Made by a program: the position numbers and the translations under genes. DNA of 64,000 nucleotides, taken from positions 1-64,000 of the forward strand of contig CAWBNY010000003.1 in the NCBI GenBank assembly GCA_963790325.1. The letters are read 5' to 3'. This stretch comes from JAXDMK01 sp963790325. GTDB taxonomy: Bacteria > Actinomycetota > Acidimicrobiia > Acidimicrobiales > AC-14. Shown in pieces: positions 1-8,175 of the stretch (position 1 is the first letter of the stretch; each line of letters begins with the position of its first letter). The notes under the pieces are model-generated. The model was not told the origin of the DNA, ran no database searches, and worked only from the letters and a program-made list of their open reading frames with translations.

Positions 1-10
1 GCACGGAAAA

Positions 11-41
11 TGTAGGTGGACGATCACCGAAAATGTCGGTC
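11..41 (+). repeat. IS21 left terminal inverted repeat
   Basis: The reverse complement of this 31-base stretch matches 2811-2841 at 28 of 31 positions. It holds two copies of a GAAAATGTNGGT-like motif (around 7-18 and 30-40), one running a few bases outside the assigned end. That resembles the multiple transposase-binding repeats at IS21 termini. Confidence 0.8.
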
Positions 42-76
42 GTCTGATCGCCTGGAGGGCCGGGTTGGATGATACG

Positions 77-412
77 TCAGTGGTCGGCGATCACCTCCTC
101 GCCGAGGAGCTCGGTGACGGCGACGGCTTCGTCGCAGTGCGGGCATGAGCCCCCGATGCCGATGCGGCGCATGAAGGTGGAGCAGTCGGCGCAGCGTTGC
201 TGGCCGACGGCTCGGGTGCCACACCCGTCGCACTCGTAGACGGTGATCGGCCTTCGGGGCTGGGCGGGGGAGAGGACGACGGGCGGCCGGGCCGCGGCCT
301 GGCGGCGCCGGTAGGCGGCGACCCGGCACGCCTCGCAGCAGTGGGCCTGACGGCCGAGCGGGCGGAACTGGCGCTGGCAGACGGGGCAGGTGGTCGTGAC
401 CCGTCGTGACAC
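77..412 (-). CDS. Zinc-ribbon protein, third gene of the IS21 element
   Basis: About 111 residues from a GTG start at 412. Three cysteine-pair modules are visible: CPVC followed by CCEAC near the N-terminus, CDGC followed by CADC in the middle, and CPHC near the C-terminus. This suggests a small zinc-binding, possibly nucleic-acid-binding protein. It sits inside the IS21 element just after istB. Another zinc-finger module (CPVC...CC...C) is encoded in a different frame directly upstream (413-540) and starts with an ATG overlapping the istB stop. The two pieces may be one protein broken by a frameshift, or two coupled genes. Function in transposition is unknown; the family was not recognised beyond the zinc-ribbon pattern. 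Confidence 0.55.
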   Translation of the reverse strand: MSRRVTTTCPVCQRQFRPLGRQAHCCEACRVAAYRRRQAAARPPVVLSPAQPRRPITVYECDGCGTRAVGQQRCADCSTFMRRIGIGGSCPHCDEAVAVTELLGEEVIADH

Positions 413-540
413 GACGGGTCCCGGTCGCTGTCGCCGCCGTGGAAGCTGAGGTAGCAGGCGATGGAGCAGCACCACGGCCCGTCGCCTCTGCGGCTCGCCG
501 GTCGGGGATTCTCACAGACGGGGCAGGCGTCGTCGTTCAT
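413..540 (-). pseudogene. N-terminal zinc-finger module in a different frame (frameshifted or overlapping gene)
   Basis: ATG at 540 overlaps the istB stop (ATGA), which implies translational coupling. The first 43 residues contain CPVC, then CCSIAC, a plausible zinc-binding knuckle. After about position 413 this frame turns into low-complexity Pro/Ser/Arg sequence typical of an out-of-frame read, while the zinc-ribbon sequence continues in another frame from 412. The switch lies at a near-palindrome, GTCGTGTCACGAC. Either a single-base indel, a programmed frameshift, or two overlapping genes would explain it. Confidence 0.45.
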
Positions 541-1325
541 GAGCCCGCCACCGCCCTGCGGGTGGCCTCGGCCCGGGCCCGGTGGCTGCGCATCCGGTAG
601 CTGTCGCCCTTGATGTCGAGCACCACCGACCTGTGGAGCAAGCGGTCCAACATGGCCGCTGCCACCATCTGATCGTCGGCGAAGACCTTGCCCCACGACG
701 CGATGCCCAGGTTGGTGGTCACCACGATGCTGCCTTTGAGGTAGCGCTGCGACACCACCTGGAACAACGCCGCCGCCGCCTCCGCCGGCATCGGCAGATA
801 CCCAACTTCATCGATGATCAGCAGGCGGGCCCCGGCGTAGAAGCGCATGGTGGTGGCCCACCGGCCCTCCAGGGCCGCCCGGTGGCAGCGGGCCACGAGG
901 TCGGCCGCGGTGGTGTAGTAGGTGCGCATCCCCGCCGCCACCGCGGCGTGGCCGAGGCCGACGGCCAGCATCGTCTTGCCCACCCCGGGCGGGCCGATCA
1001 GCAAGACGTTGGTGGCGTCGTCCACGAAGCGCAGCGTGGCCAGATCGGCGATGAGCTTGGGGTCGACGGAGGGCTGGGCGGCGAAGTCGAAGTCGGCCAG
1101 GGTGAAGGGCGAGGGCAGCGAGGCGAAGCGGGCCAGGCTGGCCCGGCGGCGGTCGTCGACGGCGTCGACCTCGACCGCCAGCAGCCTTTCCAGCAGCGCC
1201 GTGGGGCTGAGGGCCTTGTCCTGGGCTGCTTCCTCCAGCAGGCCGGGCAGGGCCTCGGCGGCGGCGGTCATGCGCAGGAAGGCCAGGTGGGAGCGCAGGC
1301 GCTGGTAGTCGGAGGCGGCGCTCAT
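537..1325 (-). CDS. istB: IstB-like ATP-binding protein of IS21 element
   Basis: 262 residues, the usual IstB length. This AAA+ ATPase partners the IstA transposase and helps choose and remodel target DNA. A Walker A motif GPPGVGKT lies near residue 110 and a Walker B motif LLIIDEVGYLP near residue 167, preceded by the IstB N-terminal helical region. The start ATG overlaps the istA stop codon (ATGA), so translation is probably coupled. The stop in turn overlaps the ATG of the zinc-finger module downstream. Nothing looks broken. Confidence 0.93.
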   Translation of the reverse strand: MSAASDYQRLRSHLAFLRMTAAAEALPGLLEEAAQDKALSPTALLERLLAVEVDAVDDRRRASLARFASLPSPFTLADFDFAAQPSVDPKLIADLATLRFVDDATNVLLIGPPGVGKTMLAVGLGHAAVAAGMRTYYTTAADLVARCHRAALEGRWATTMRFYAGARLLIIDEVGYLPMPAEAAAALFQVVSQRYLKGSIVVTTNLGIASWGKVFADDQMVAAAMLDRLLHRSVVLDIKGDSYRMRSHRARAEATRRAVAGS

Positions 1326-2707
1326 GCCGACGCCTCCCCGCCACCGAGCTCGTCACCAGTGACATCGGTGGCACCGGGGAAGGCGAGGCGGATCACCTCG
1401 GCCAGCTCCGCCAGGTCCACCGTCGGCTCCGCCGCATCGGGGCCGACCAACCTGGCCCGCTCCGCCACCGAGGCGGGCCCCGGTGGGCGGTTGGCCTTGC
1501 GGTCACAGGGCCGGGTGGTGCTGAACTGGCTCAGCACCACCGCCTCGAGCGCTCCCCGGTGCTCGGGGGTGCGCACCATCATCCCCGCCCCCGCGGCAGC
1601 CAGGCGGTGGCTGACGAGGATCACCCCGGACGGGCCGGCGACGTCGAGCGTGGATGAGCCGAGGCGGTGGCGCAGGGTCATCGTCACCCCGGCCAGGCCG
1701 GGCGGGACCGAGTAGCGGTTGCCCCGGAAGGCGACGCTGGCCAAGTGGTCGACGGGGGCGGTCACCTCGACGGTGGCCGGGAACGGGGCCGCGGGCAGTG
1801 CCGCCAGCACCTCGGCGCCCGCCAGCTCGCCGACGGTCGGCCACCGGGGCGGGCCGCCGTCGGCGGGTGGCTCCTCGATCCGTGACGGGCTGCGCAGGCG
1901 GGCGTCGCCCGTGGTCGACCAGAACCGGTCCAGGCTCGCCTGGGCGACCTCCGCGGTATCGGCCGACAGCGTCCGCCACCACCGCCCGGTGGCGAAGCGC
2001 ACCGCCGCCTCCACCGAACCCTTGCGGTTGCCCCGCCGTGGGGGGCAGGCCACCACCGACGCCCCGTAGTGCTTGGCCACGGGGGCGAAGCTGGCCTGCA
2101 CGTCACCCGAGGCCGGCTCCACCACCGTGGCCATGCGGTCCACCCGCCACACCCGGGCGGTGCCGCCCAGGCGGCGCAGCACCCCGTCCATGGCCTCGAT
2201 GAGGTGGGCCTGGTCGGTGGCGGGGGCGATCACGCCCCGGCTGCGGCCGGAATGGGGCAGGGTGCCCAGCAGCACGAAGCCCACCCCGCCCCAGGGGGCC
2301 TTGCGGCGCTCGAACCAGTCCCATTGGATCTCCTCGCCGGCCGGGTGGGCGATGTCGATGGTGTCGCGGCCGACGACGCCGGCACACGCCTCGCAGTGGG
2401 GGCGCAGCCCGGCGTCGCGCACCTGGCGCACGAAGCTCGGGTAGCTCAACGAGTAGCCGAGCTCGCTGACCTCGTCGAACAGGGCCGAGCCCCACACGTG
2501 GGGGTCGTCCGCGAAGCGGGCCCGCAGGTAGGGGACGAACCGCTCCAGCGGGTCGGGCTCCGACCGCCGGCGGACACCGGGCTCTCGGCCTTCGACGTAG
2601 GCCTTGACCGTTCGCCAGTCGCAGCCGATGTGGCGGGCGATCGCGACGTACGACCACCCTCGTTTCCTGAGTGCTTGGACCTCCACGTCATCTCCCTGTG
2701 TGAGCAT
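1322..2707 (-). CDS. istA: IS21-family transposase IstA
   Basis: 461 residues. The N-terminus has a helix-turn-helix (RGWSYVAIARHIGCDWRTVK, about residues 15-35) that would bind the element ends. A DDE integrase core follows: the first Asp in EIQWDWFERR, the second in WRVDRMATVV and the Glu in KGSVEAAVRF. The C-terminal part has the Mu-transposase-like beta domain (VAFRGNRYSVPPG). ATG start at 2707, about 100 bases inside the right terminal repeat, and coupled to istB by a 4-base overlap. It appears intact and potentially active. Confidence 0.93.
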   Translation of the reverse strand: MLTQGDDVEVQALRKRGWSYVAIARHIGCDWRTVKAYVEGREPGVRRRSEPDPLERFVPYLRARFADDPHVWGSALFDEVSELGYSLSYPSFVRQVRDAGLRPHCEACAGVVGRDTIDIAHPAGEEIQWDWFERRKAPWGGVGFVLLGTLPHSGRSRGVIAPATDQAHLIEAMDGVLRRLGGTARVWRVDRMATVVEPASGDVQASFAPVAKHYGASVVACPPRRGNRKGSVEAAVRFATGRWWRTLSADTAEVAQASLDRFWSTTGDARLRSPSRIEEPPADGGPPRWPTVGELAGAEVLAALPAAPFPATVEVTAPVDHLASVAFRGNRYSVPPGLAGVTMTLRHRLGSSTLDVAGPSGVILVSHRLAAAGAGMMVRTPEHRGALEAVVLSQFSTTRPCDRKANRPPGPASVAERARLVGPDAAEPTVDLAELAEVIRLAFPGATDVTGDELGGGEASA

Positions 2708-2810
2708 GAGCCCGGGGCTCCTCCCTGCTGGACGGCATAGACACCGCCAGCGTGGGCAGAGCCCCCGGCCCGTTGGTGGACCCTCGACAGGCCCGACCAG
2801 GTCACTCAGG

Positions 2811-2841
2811 GACCGACATCTTCGGTGATCGACTACCTACA
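2811..2841 (-). repeat. IS21 right terminal inverted repeat
   Basis: Begins GACCGACATCTTCGGTGATC and ends CCTACA. It is the inverted partner of 11-41, with 28 of 31 bases identical. Similarity stops sharply after 2841, which supports this as the element boundary. Confidence 0.8.
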
Positions 2842-2844
2842 CGG

Positions 2845-3333
2845 TTACGTGATCCTCAACAGCTTCGCCTCCTCATTCGAGATGCCCAGGTCGGCGGCCA
2901 CGATCCCCAGCGCCTCGGATCCCTTCGTGACGTTCTTGGCCCCCAGGTGCGGCGACGGCAGGAAGACGAAGGGCGCATCGCGCCGGGTCGCCAAGACCCG
3001 CTTTACCTCCGGCATGTAGGCGATCACGAGCGCCCACGACACGACGGGATCGTCCGGCGGGTGCCGCCAGGTCACCACGGCCAGCTTCGTCTGGGTGATC
3101 GCGAACGCCTCTTCCGGCTGCACGGACTGGTGCCAGTCGTGGGTGACGATCCCGGCGAAGCCCGCCAGCTCGGCCTCGAAGTAGATCAGCCAGTCAGGTG
3201 TCTCAGCTTCGATTAGGTCGGGCCGCCAGTCCCGAATGTGCTCAAAGACAACGGACCGGTCGACCTCGTGCGGGTCGAGCACGTCGACTTCGGGAAAGTT
3301 GTTGTCGAGCAGGAACCTCAGCGGCCCGGCCAA
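2845..3333 (-). CDS. PIN-like domain protein (DUF5615-type), putative toxin
   Basis: About 162 residues from a TTG start at 3333. The N-terminus RFLLDNNFP carries the Asp-Asn pair seen at the start of DUF5615/Mut7-C-like PIN folds, and VTHDWHQS resembles the second acidic motif. The start lies 9 bases past the stop of the DUF433 gene and in the same frame, so the two are certainly co-transcribed. DUF433 and DUF5615 genes are commonly paired as toxin-antitoxin modules; a ribonuclease-like toxin is an inference from that pairing. The protein is longer than many such toxins (about 110 residues). The stop codon lies 4 bases from the end of the IS21 insertion. Confidence 0.65.
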   Translation of the reverse strand: MAGPLRFLLDNNFPEVDVLDPHEVDRSVVFEHIRDWRPDLIEAETPDWLIYFEAELAGFAGIVTHDWHQSVQPEEAFAITQTKLAVVTWRHPPDDPVVSWALVIAYMPEVKRVLATRRDAPFVFLPSPHLGAKNVTKGSEALGIVAADLGISNEEAKLLRIT

Positions 3334-3342
3334 CGGGTCGAA

Positions 3343-4044
3343 CTACGCCGCCGCCCGGAGGCGCCGTTCAAGTTCCGTGGCGTCCTCCACGTCCTCAGTG
3401 GTCAGGCCCGGGTACAGCCGTACGATGTCGGCCGGCCGGAGAGCCCGGTGCTCCCTGAGCCCCCAAATCGACGCTGTGGGCACCCGGGTGCGTTTGACGC
3501 ACGGCTCGCCCCCCATGACCCACGGGAGCACCACCGTACGGTCTGACGGCCGGCGGAGGTTCGGCTGCCAGATAGGGCCTCTGCTCTCGCCTTTGATCGG
3601 CTCCATGAGGTCGTGCTGCTCCATCAAAGTAACCGCCAGCGCCCACACGGACTCGCCCGTCACCCGGTCTATGTCCTCCCCGCCGAGGATCATGCCGTGA
3701 CCGTCGCTGTGGACCACGGTTGTGTCAACGACGCCCGATTCGATCAGCCGCCGGTACTCAAGCGTCCGAGCAGACGCTTCGGGACGGTCCATGTCGCGGC
3801 GGCGGAACCAGAGGAGGAGGCGGAGGAACACCAGGTCCCGGTAGGACCACTGCATCGGGCTGGCCTTCGCATAGTCCGGGACCCACACGTTCTTGGCCTG
3901 CCAGTCGTAGACGGTCCGTTGCGGGACGCCCGAGAGCTGCGCAGCCCGCTCGGCGGAATAGCGCCCCCGAGGACTGCGTAGGACGCGCAAGAGGGCCAGC
4001 TTCTCCGCTTCTGTAGCTTCCGTCGCCGCCTGGTTCGTGCCCAC
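3343..4044 (-). CDS. MerR-like HTH / DUF433 fusion protein, putative antitoxin-regulator
   Basis: 233 residues from a GTG start. The N-terminal half has a MerR-type winged helix: SAERAAQLSGVPQRTVYDWQ near residues 29-48, then LRLLLWFRRRDMDRPEA. The C-terminal half (about 160-233) fits DUF433, the VapB-like domain, with the motif VMGGEPCVKRTRVPTASIWG. It precedes the PIN-like gene by 9 bases. The expected role is an antitoxin that also represses its own promoter. Just upstream, 4069-4080 holds GTACCCCAGTAC, a short inverted repeat that could be an operator. Domain calls are solid; the toxin-antitoxin role is inferred. Confidence 0.72.
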   Translation of the reverse strand: MGTNQAATEATEAEKLALLRVLRSPRGRYSAERAAQLSGVPQRTVYDWQAKNVWVPDYAKASPMQWSYRDLVFLRLLLWFRRRDMDRPEASARTLEYRRLIESGVVDTTVVHSDGHGMILGGEDIDRVTGESVWALAVTLMEQHDLMEPIKGESRGPIWQPNLRRPSDRTVVLPWVMGGEPCVKRTRVPTASIWGLREHRALRPADIVRLYPGLTTEDVEDATELERRLRAAA

Positions 4045-4276
4045 CCCAACCGATCGTACGACCTGTACCCCAGTACGTGCCTATCGTGGGCATCGCGAGC
4101 CGGGGCACGGTCCCCGGCGCGGACCTTGTGGGCACAGATCGCCAGCGAGTGGGCATGAGCGCGGTCGGGCGAGGCACCCGACCGTATCGACGCCTCCGGT
4201 GCCAGCAGGGATGCTTCCTGTCGCCGACCTTGGCGCTCCAGAACTCACCGGGAGGCAAAGCTATTGGCGGGCGGCC

Positions 4277-4894
4277 CTAGTCGGCCTGCTGGCCGAAGAG
4301 TCCCGTGAAGCGCTCGTAGGCGGCTGGGTCGAGGGAAAGCCTCGCCATCATGATCTGGCTTTCGAGGGCCAGCCGACGCATGATCTCCGGATCCTCAGGT
4401 TGCACGGGGCCCTGCGTGTTGATGAGGCGGGCAATGAGGTTCGTCAGAGGTCGACCGATCGCCTCGCGAAAGTTGAAGCCGAGAACCTGAAGTATCTTTA
4501 GGGTTTCCTTCGACACGAGAAGTTCGAGTACCCTGCGAGCCTCATCGGGGTTGGCGTCGACATTCGCAAGCTCCAGCAACTCTTCCATCTTCGGCGCCAG
4601 CTGGCTGGTCACGAACGCGATGTCGTCATCGGAGATTCGTTCGGCGATAAGTTCTTCCTCAAAGGCCTGCGCGATGCCAAGAATCTCCGTGCGCTCGCTG
4701 ATGAGTTCATCAACGATTTCGTCGAGCGTCTCGATAGTTTCCCGTTCCCGCTTGGTGGCCTTGCTAGTCGTGATCCGCGCGCGGATGCCGGTAACGGTGC
4801 CTCTCGCCCCCAGCTCCGTGAGGCGTACCGCCATCCCGGCAAGTTCGGGGTTGAGTTCCATAACGGGGACGTTACTCTCTGGTAAAGCGTCCAT
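4277..4894 (-). CDS. Conserved-looking hypothetical protein, helical
   Basis: 205 residues, ATG start at 4894. I do not recognise the family. The sequence is rich in Glu, Leu and Ile and looks almost entirely alpha-helical, with a likely coiled-coil stretch around residues 45-90 (RERETIETLDEIVDELISER) and a distinctive C-terminal segment (ILQVLGFNFREAIGRPL). There are no cysteines, no signal peptide and no membrane segment. Codon use is less GC-rich than the surrounding core genes (CTAGT, GATTCG and similar codons), which fits a horizontally acquired gene in this mobile zone. It lies between a toxin-antitoxin pair and a broken integrase. No function is proposed. Confidence 0.6.
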   Translation of the reverse strand: MDALPESNVPVMELNPELAGMAVRLTELGARGTVTGIRARITTSKATKRERETIETLDEIVDELISERTEILGIAQAFEEELIAERISDDDIAFVTSQLAPKMEELLELANVDANPDEARRVLELLVSKETLKILQVLGFNFREAIGRPLTNLIARLINTQGPVQPEDPEIMRRLALESQIMMARLSLDPAAYERFTGLFGQQAD

Positions 4895-5289
4895 GAGGGT
4901 CCGATCCCGAGCTGGTCATCGTGCATACGAAGCTGGCCTCCATCGATCTCATTAGTTAGCTGGACACCGAACCACGGCTCGTTGGTGATCCTCACGCGAC
5001 AGAACGTTCAGGTACGGCCAGGCGCCGGCCGAGCACGGTTTGCCCAGGTGGGCCAGGCCATCAATGAGCCGATGACCTGGCCGGTTGCGGGTCACCAGGT
5101 GAACGGTTTGTTCGCCGAGGCGTGGCCTCCCATTGAGCGGCAGCGTGACCTTCGCCGATGCGGAGTACGTGGCGCTCGCCAGCATCCCGGCGCCGACTTG
5201 TTCTTCGACGACAGCCGCCCGGCCAGCGCTCCCGGCCTGCCGGTCCGTCTCCTGCACCCGCGATTGATCCGACTGGGCTCCTGTCGTAG
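4895..5289. other. Gap without a recognisable gene
   Basis: About 395 bases between the hypothetical gene and the integrase. Short open stretches exist on the minus strand but none has a start signal or a recognisable motif. No tRNA-like or clear attachment-site repeat was seen. It may hold decayed remains of a mobile element. Confidence 0.4.
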
Positions 5290-6197
5290 CTATCGGGCGG
5301 CGCCTGCGAGGAACGCGGCCACGATGTACGTGGCGTGCCGGTCGAGGGATACCCGGGCACGGTCATAGCGCATGGTCGTCCGCGGGTCTGCGTGACTTGC
5401 CGCCTTCTGTACGTCGCGCAGAGGGACCCCGGCGTCGAGAGCGGCGGTGATGAAGGCGTGGCGGAGGGTGTGAGGGCCGACCGGCTTGTTAATCCCGGCC
5501 TGGCGGGCAACGCGCACGATCCGCCAGGCGGCGTGGCGGTCGAGCCGCTCGCCGTTGCGGCCGAGGAAGATCGGGCCTTCGACCCGTTCGCCGATGGCCA
5601 GGTCGAGGCGCCGCCGTCCGGGCGCGAGCGGGATGGTGACGACCTTGCCGCCCTTCCGGAGCACCGTGAGGGTGCGGTGGCCGCGTTCGATGCCAAGCGC
5701 CTCGACGTCGGCGCCGAGAGCCTCCGAGACCCGCAGGCCGTTGATCGCCAGCAGCGAGACGAGGGCGTGCTCCCGGGCCGAGGCCAGGCCGGCGGCCACG
5801 AGGAGCGCGCCAACTTCATTGCGGTCCAGGCCGGTGGCGTGAGACTCGTAGTCGAGGCGAGGCCGGCGTACGTGTGCCGCCGGGGGCCTTTCGAGCAGCC
5901 CCTCCTGTTCGGCGTAGCGGTAGAAGCCGGCGACCGTGCACAGCCGGCGGGGACGGTCGCCCGCGCCCGGCCACGCGCTTCGAGGTCTCTGGCGAAGCAC
6001 TCGATGTCCGCCCGGCGGGCGGCGAACAAGCGCAGGTCGTGCTCCTCGCACCAGGCGATGAATCGGCGCAGGTCCAAGGCGTAGGCGTCGCGGGTCAGGC
6101 CTCGGTAGCCGGTCAGGAAGGCGGCGAGCGCGTACTGCTCAACGTTGGCGAGCATGGGATCGACGAGAGCGACCTCGGTCGTTGGCGTGGTTGTCAT
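5290..6197 (-). pseudogene. Tyrosine recombinase/integrase, frameshifted
   Basis: An ATG at 6197 with a strong GGAGGTG ribosome site opens a core-binding domain (LAAFLTGYRGLTRDAYALDL). Around 5950-5958 the frame changes: ...EARGRARATV in one frame continues as RRLCTVAGFYRYAEQEG in another. The C-terminal catalytic domain is complete, with Arg in LLAINGLRVSEALG, His-Arg in GPHTLRHAF, His in ASHADPRTT and Tyr in RYDRARV. The intact protein would be about 300 residues. A one-base indel, real or a sequencing error, is the simplest explanation. The mobile element it served is not clearly delimited. Confidence 0.8.
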
Positions 6198-6615
6198 GTG
6201 GCACCTCCAGGTCATCGCCGAGACCCGGAGGCCGGAACATCCAGGCCCCGGCTCGTTTTGGATGGTGTCAACGGTCGCACGATCTGTCGCGGCCGACCGC
6301 CACACTCGGCGTCCGACCCGAATGCACCGACCGCCGACTACGGGCGCCGTTGCATGATCGCCACGACAACCAGAATGCTCGCGACGACGCCGACGGGCCG
6401 CCCCGTGACGCACGCCGAACGCGCCACGTGGACTGACCACGCCAGGGCTTCGGCCGGTCCACCTCGGCGCGAGTCGGGGCTGGGAGAACAACGATGTCGC
6501 GGCTGCCAGCAAGCGAACCTGTAACGGCGTCGCCAGTAGTAAGGACGATACGGTGATCTTGTGGCGGCCAGAGGCGATGAGACGCGTAGCCGCTATCGAG
6601 GGAGAGGGGGATCAA
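6198..6615. other. Gap between integrase and oxidase genes
   Basis: About 418 bases between divergent genes. It contains the integrase ribosome site at its left edge and a purine-rich ribosome site (GGAGAGGGGG) at its right edge. It should hold promoters for both directions and possibly an attachment site, but I see no clear repeat, palindrome or RNA gene. Confidence 0.4.
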
Positions 6616-8019
6616 GTGAGCCAGTTGGTGGATGCGTCGACCATCACGGCGGATGCGGTGGAGTCACTGAGGCTGGCGTTCCGGGGCGAGGTGATCGCCC
6701 GTGGGGGGCCTGGTTACCACGAGCACCGGAAGGTCTGGAACGGATCGATCGACCGCCGGCCGGATCTCATCGCCCGGTGTGCCGGCGTGTCGGACATACG
6801 CACGGCTGTCCAGTTCGCCCGAGACCACGATTTGCTCGTCGCGGTGCGCAGCGGCGGCCACAGCTTCCCCGGTTTGTCTGTGTGCGACGATGGGATGGTT
6901 ATCGATCTCAGCCTCATGAAGGGCGTGCGCGTCGACCCCGCGATGCGCCGAGTCCGCGCCCAGGCCGGCGTGCTGCTCGGTGAACTCGACCGCGAGACCC
7001 AGGCGTTCGGATGCGCCGTCCCGGCCGGAATCGTCACCCACACCGGCCTCGCGGGTTTGACGTTGGGTGGCGGCATCGGCTGGATCATGCGCAAGCACGG
7101 CCTCACGATCGACAACCTCGTGTCCGTCGACGTGGTGACCGCCAATGGGGAGTTCGTGACGGCAAGCACGGAGGAGAACGACGATCTGTTCTGGGGGATC
7201 CGTGGTGGTGGCGGCAACTTCGGGATCGTCACGGAGTTCGAGTTCAGGATGCACCCAGTTGGGCCCGAGCTGGTCGCCGGACCGGTGTTTTGGATGGCCA
7301 AGGACACCCGCGAGGTCGTGTCGTTCTACCGCGACTGGATCGCGGAGTGCCCCGACGAGCTGATGACGATCCTCGTGCAGCGCCTCGCCCCAGACCTGCC
7401 GATCGTGCCGCGCGAACTCGTCGGTCAGCCGATCGTGGCTGTCGTCGCCTGCTATTGCGGCGACATCGAAGATGGCCTACGGGTGGTGCGCCCGCTCAAG
7501 GAGTTCGGCTCGCCCGTGCTCGACCTCTGCGTCCCGAAGCCCTATCTCGTACACCAGTCCATGTTCGACCCGTCGTTCCGGCACGGCAACTGGTACTACG
7601 TGCGTTCCTGCGACGTCAATGCGCTGAACGACGATGTCGTGGAGGTGATGCTGGAGTACGGCACCAACATCACGTCGCCGCTGACGAGCGTCGCGCTGTG
7701 GCAGATGGGCGGTGCGGTGGCCCGCGTGCCCGACGATGCCACCGCCTTCAACGGTCGCGGGGCCGGGCACACGTTCAACATCAACGGCAACAGCGAAGGC
7801 CCCGACGGCTTCGAGGGCCAGCGACAATGGGCTCGTCAGTACTGGGAGGCCCTCGCGCCCCATCACACCAGCGTGTATGTGAACTTTCTGATGGAGGAGG
7901 GAGAGCCGCGTGTACGCGAGGCGTACGGATCCGAGAAGTACGACCGATTGAAGGCGCTCAAACGAGCGTATGACCCGACGAACCTCTTTCGGTTGAACCA
8001 GAACATCTCACCCGAGTGA
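6616..8019 (+). CDS. FAD-linked oxidase with berberine-bridge (BBE) C-terminus
   Basis: 467 residues from a GTG at 6616, chosen because GGAGAGGGGG sits just upstream; in-frame ATGs further up lack one. The PCMH-type FAD domain is clear: VRSGGHSFPG holds the His (about residue 82) used for covalent FAD attachment, and GLTLGGGIGW and RGGGGNFGIVT contact the cofactor. The C-terminal tail YDPTNLFRLNQNI is the BBE signature. The second attachment Cys of bicovalent members is replaced (PAGIVTHTGLAGL), so single covalent linkage is expected. Members oxidise sugars, alkaloids or polyketides; the substrate here cannot be told from the sequence. Confidence 0.88.
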   Translation: MSQLVDASTITADAVESLRLAFRGEVIARGGPGYHEHRKVWNGSIDRRPDLIARCAGVSDIRTAVQFARDHDLLVAVRSGGHSFPGLSVCDDGMVIDLSLMKGVRVDPAMRRVRAQAGVLLGELDRETQAFGCAVPAGIVTHTGLAGLTLGGGIGWIMRKHGLTIDNLVSVDVVTANGEFVTASTEENDDLFWGIRGGGGNFGIVTEFEFRMHPVGPELVAGPVFWMAKDTREVVSFYRDWIAECPDELMTILVQRLAPDLPIVPRELVGQPIVAVVACYCGDIEDGLRVVRPLKEFGSPVLDLCVPKPYLVHQSMFDPSFRHGNWYYVRSCDVNALNDDVVEVMLEYGTNITSPLTSVALWQMGGAVARVPDDATAFNGRGAGHTFNINGNSEGPDGFEGQRQWARQYWEALAPHHTSVYVNFLMEEGEPRVREAYGSEKYDRLKALKRAYDPTNLFRLNQNISPE

Positions 8020-8175
8020 CCTGCGGGCGTAGACCGAGGGTTGGTACAGCGATCTGCGCAGGATGCGGGCACGGTCATGGACGCGCTGCCCTGCCGGAGC
8101 GCGACCGATCGACGGTTCCCGTGCGAGAGAGGTCGGCGTCGCCCGCACCAGAGTGCAGCCGGGTGCGGTGCCGTC

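Larger units (their letters stand above)
11..2841 (-). mobile_element. IS21-family insertion sequence (complete)
   Basis: The element carries an istA-type transposase and an istB-type ATPase in the usual order and overlap, plus a third small zinc-ribbon gene. Its edges are set by a pair of terminal inverted repeats (11-41 and 2811-2841) that begin TGTAGG and end CCTACA, the TGT...ACA termini typical of IS21 elements. I see no convincing target-site duplication: the left flank ends in GGAAAA and the right flank starts CGGTTA. The right end lies 3 bases beyond the stop codon of the PIN-like gene at 2845-3333, so that gene was left intact. The genes read leftward. Family assignment is firm; exact ends are inferred from the repeats. 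Confidence 0.88.

Noticed and set aside
4952..5257. Minus-strand open frame in the gap before the integrase
   Set aside because: No good start signal and no recognisable motif; composition does not separate it from chance. It could be a decayed gene but cannot be supported.
6198..6615. A tRNA or attachment site next to the integrase
   Set aside because: No cloverleaf-like arms, no CCA-type end and no direct repeat matching the other side of the integrase could be found by eye.
8020..8175. A small gene after the FAD-linked oxidase
   Set aside because: Short open frames exist but lack ribosome sites and any conserved-looking pattern.
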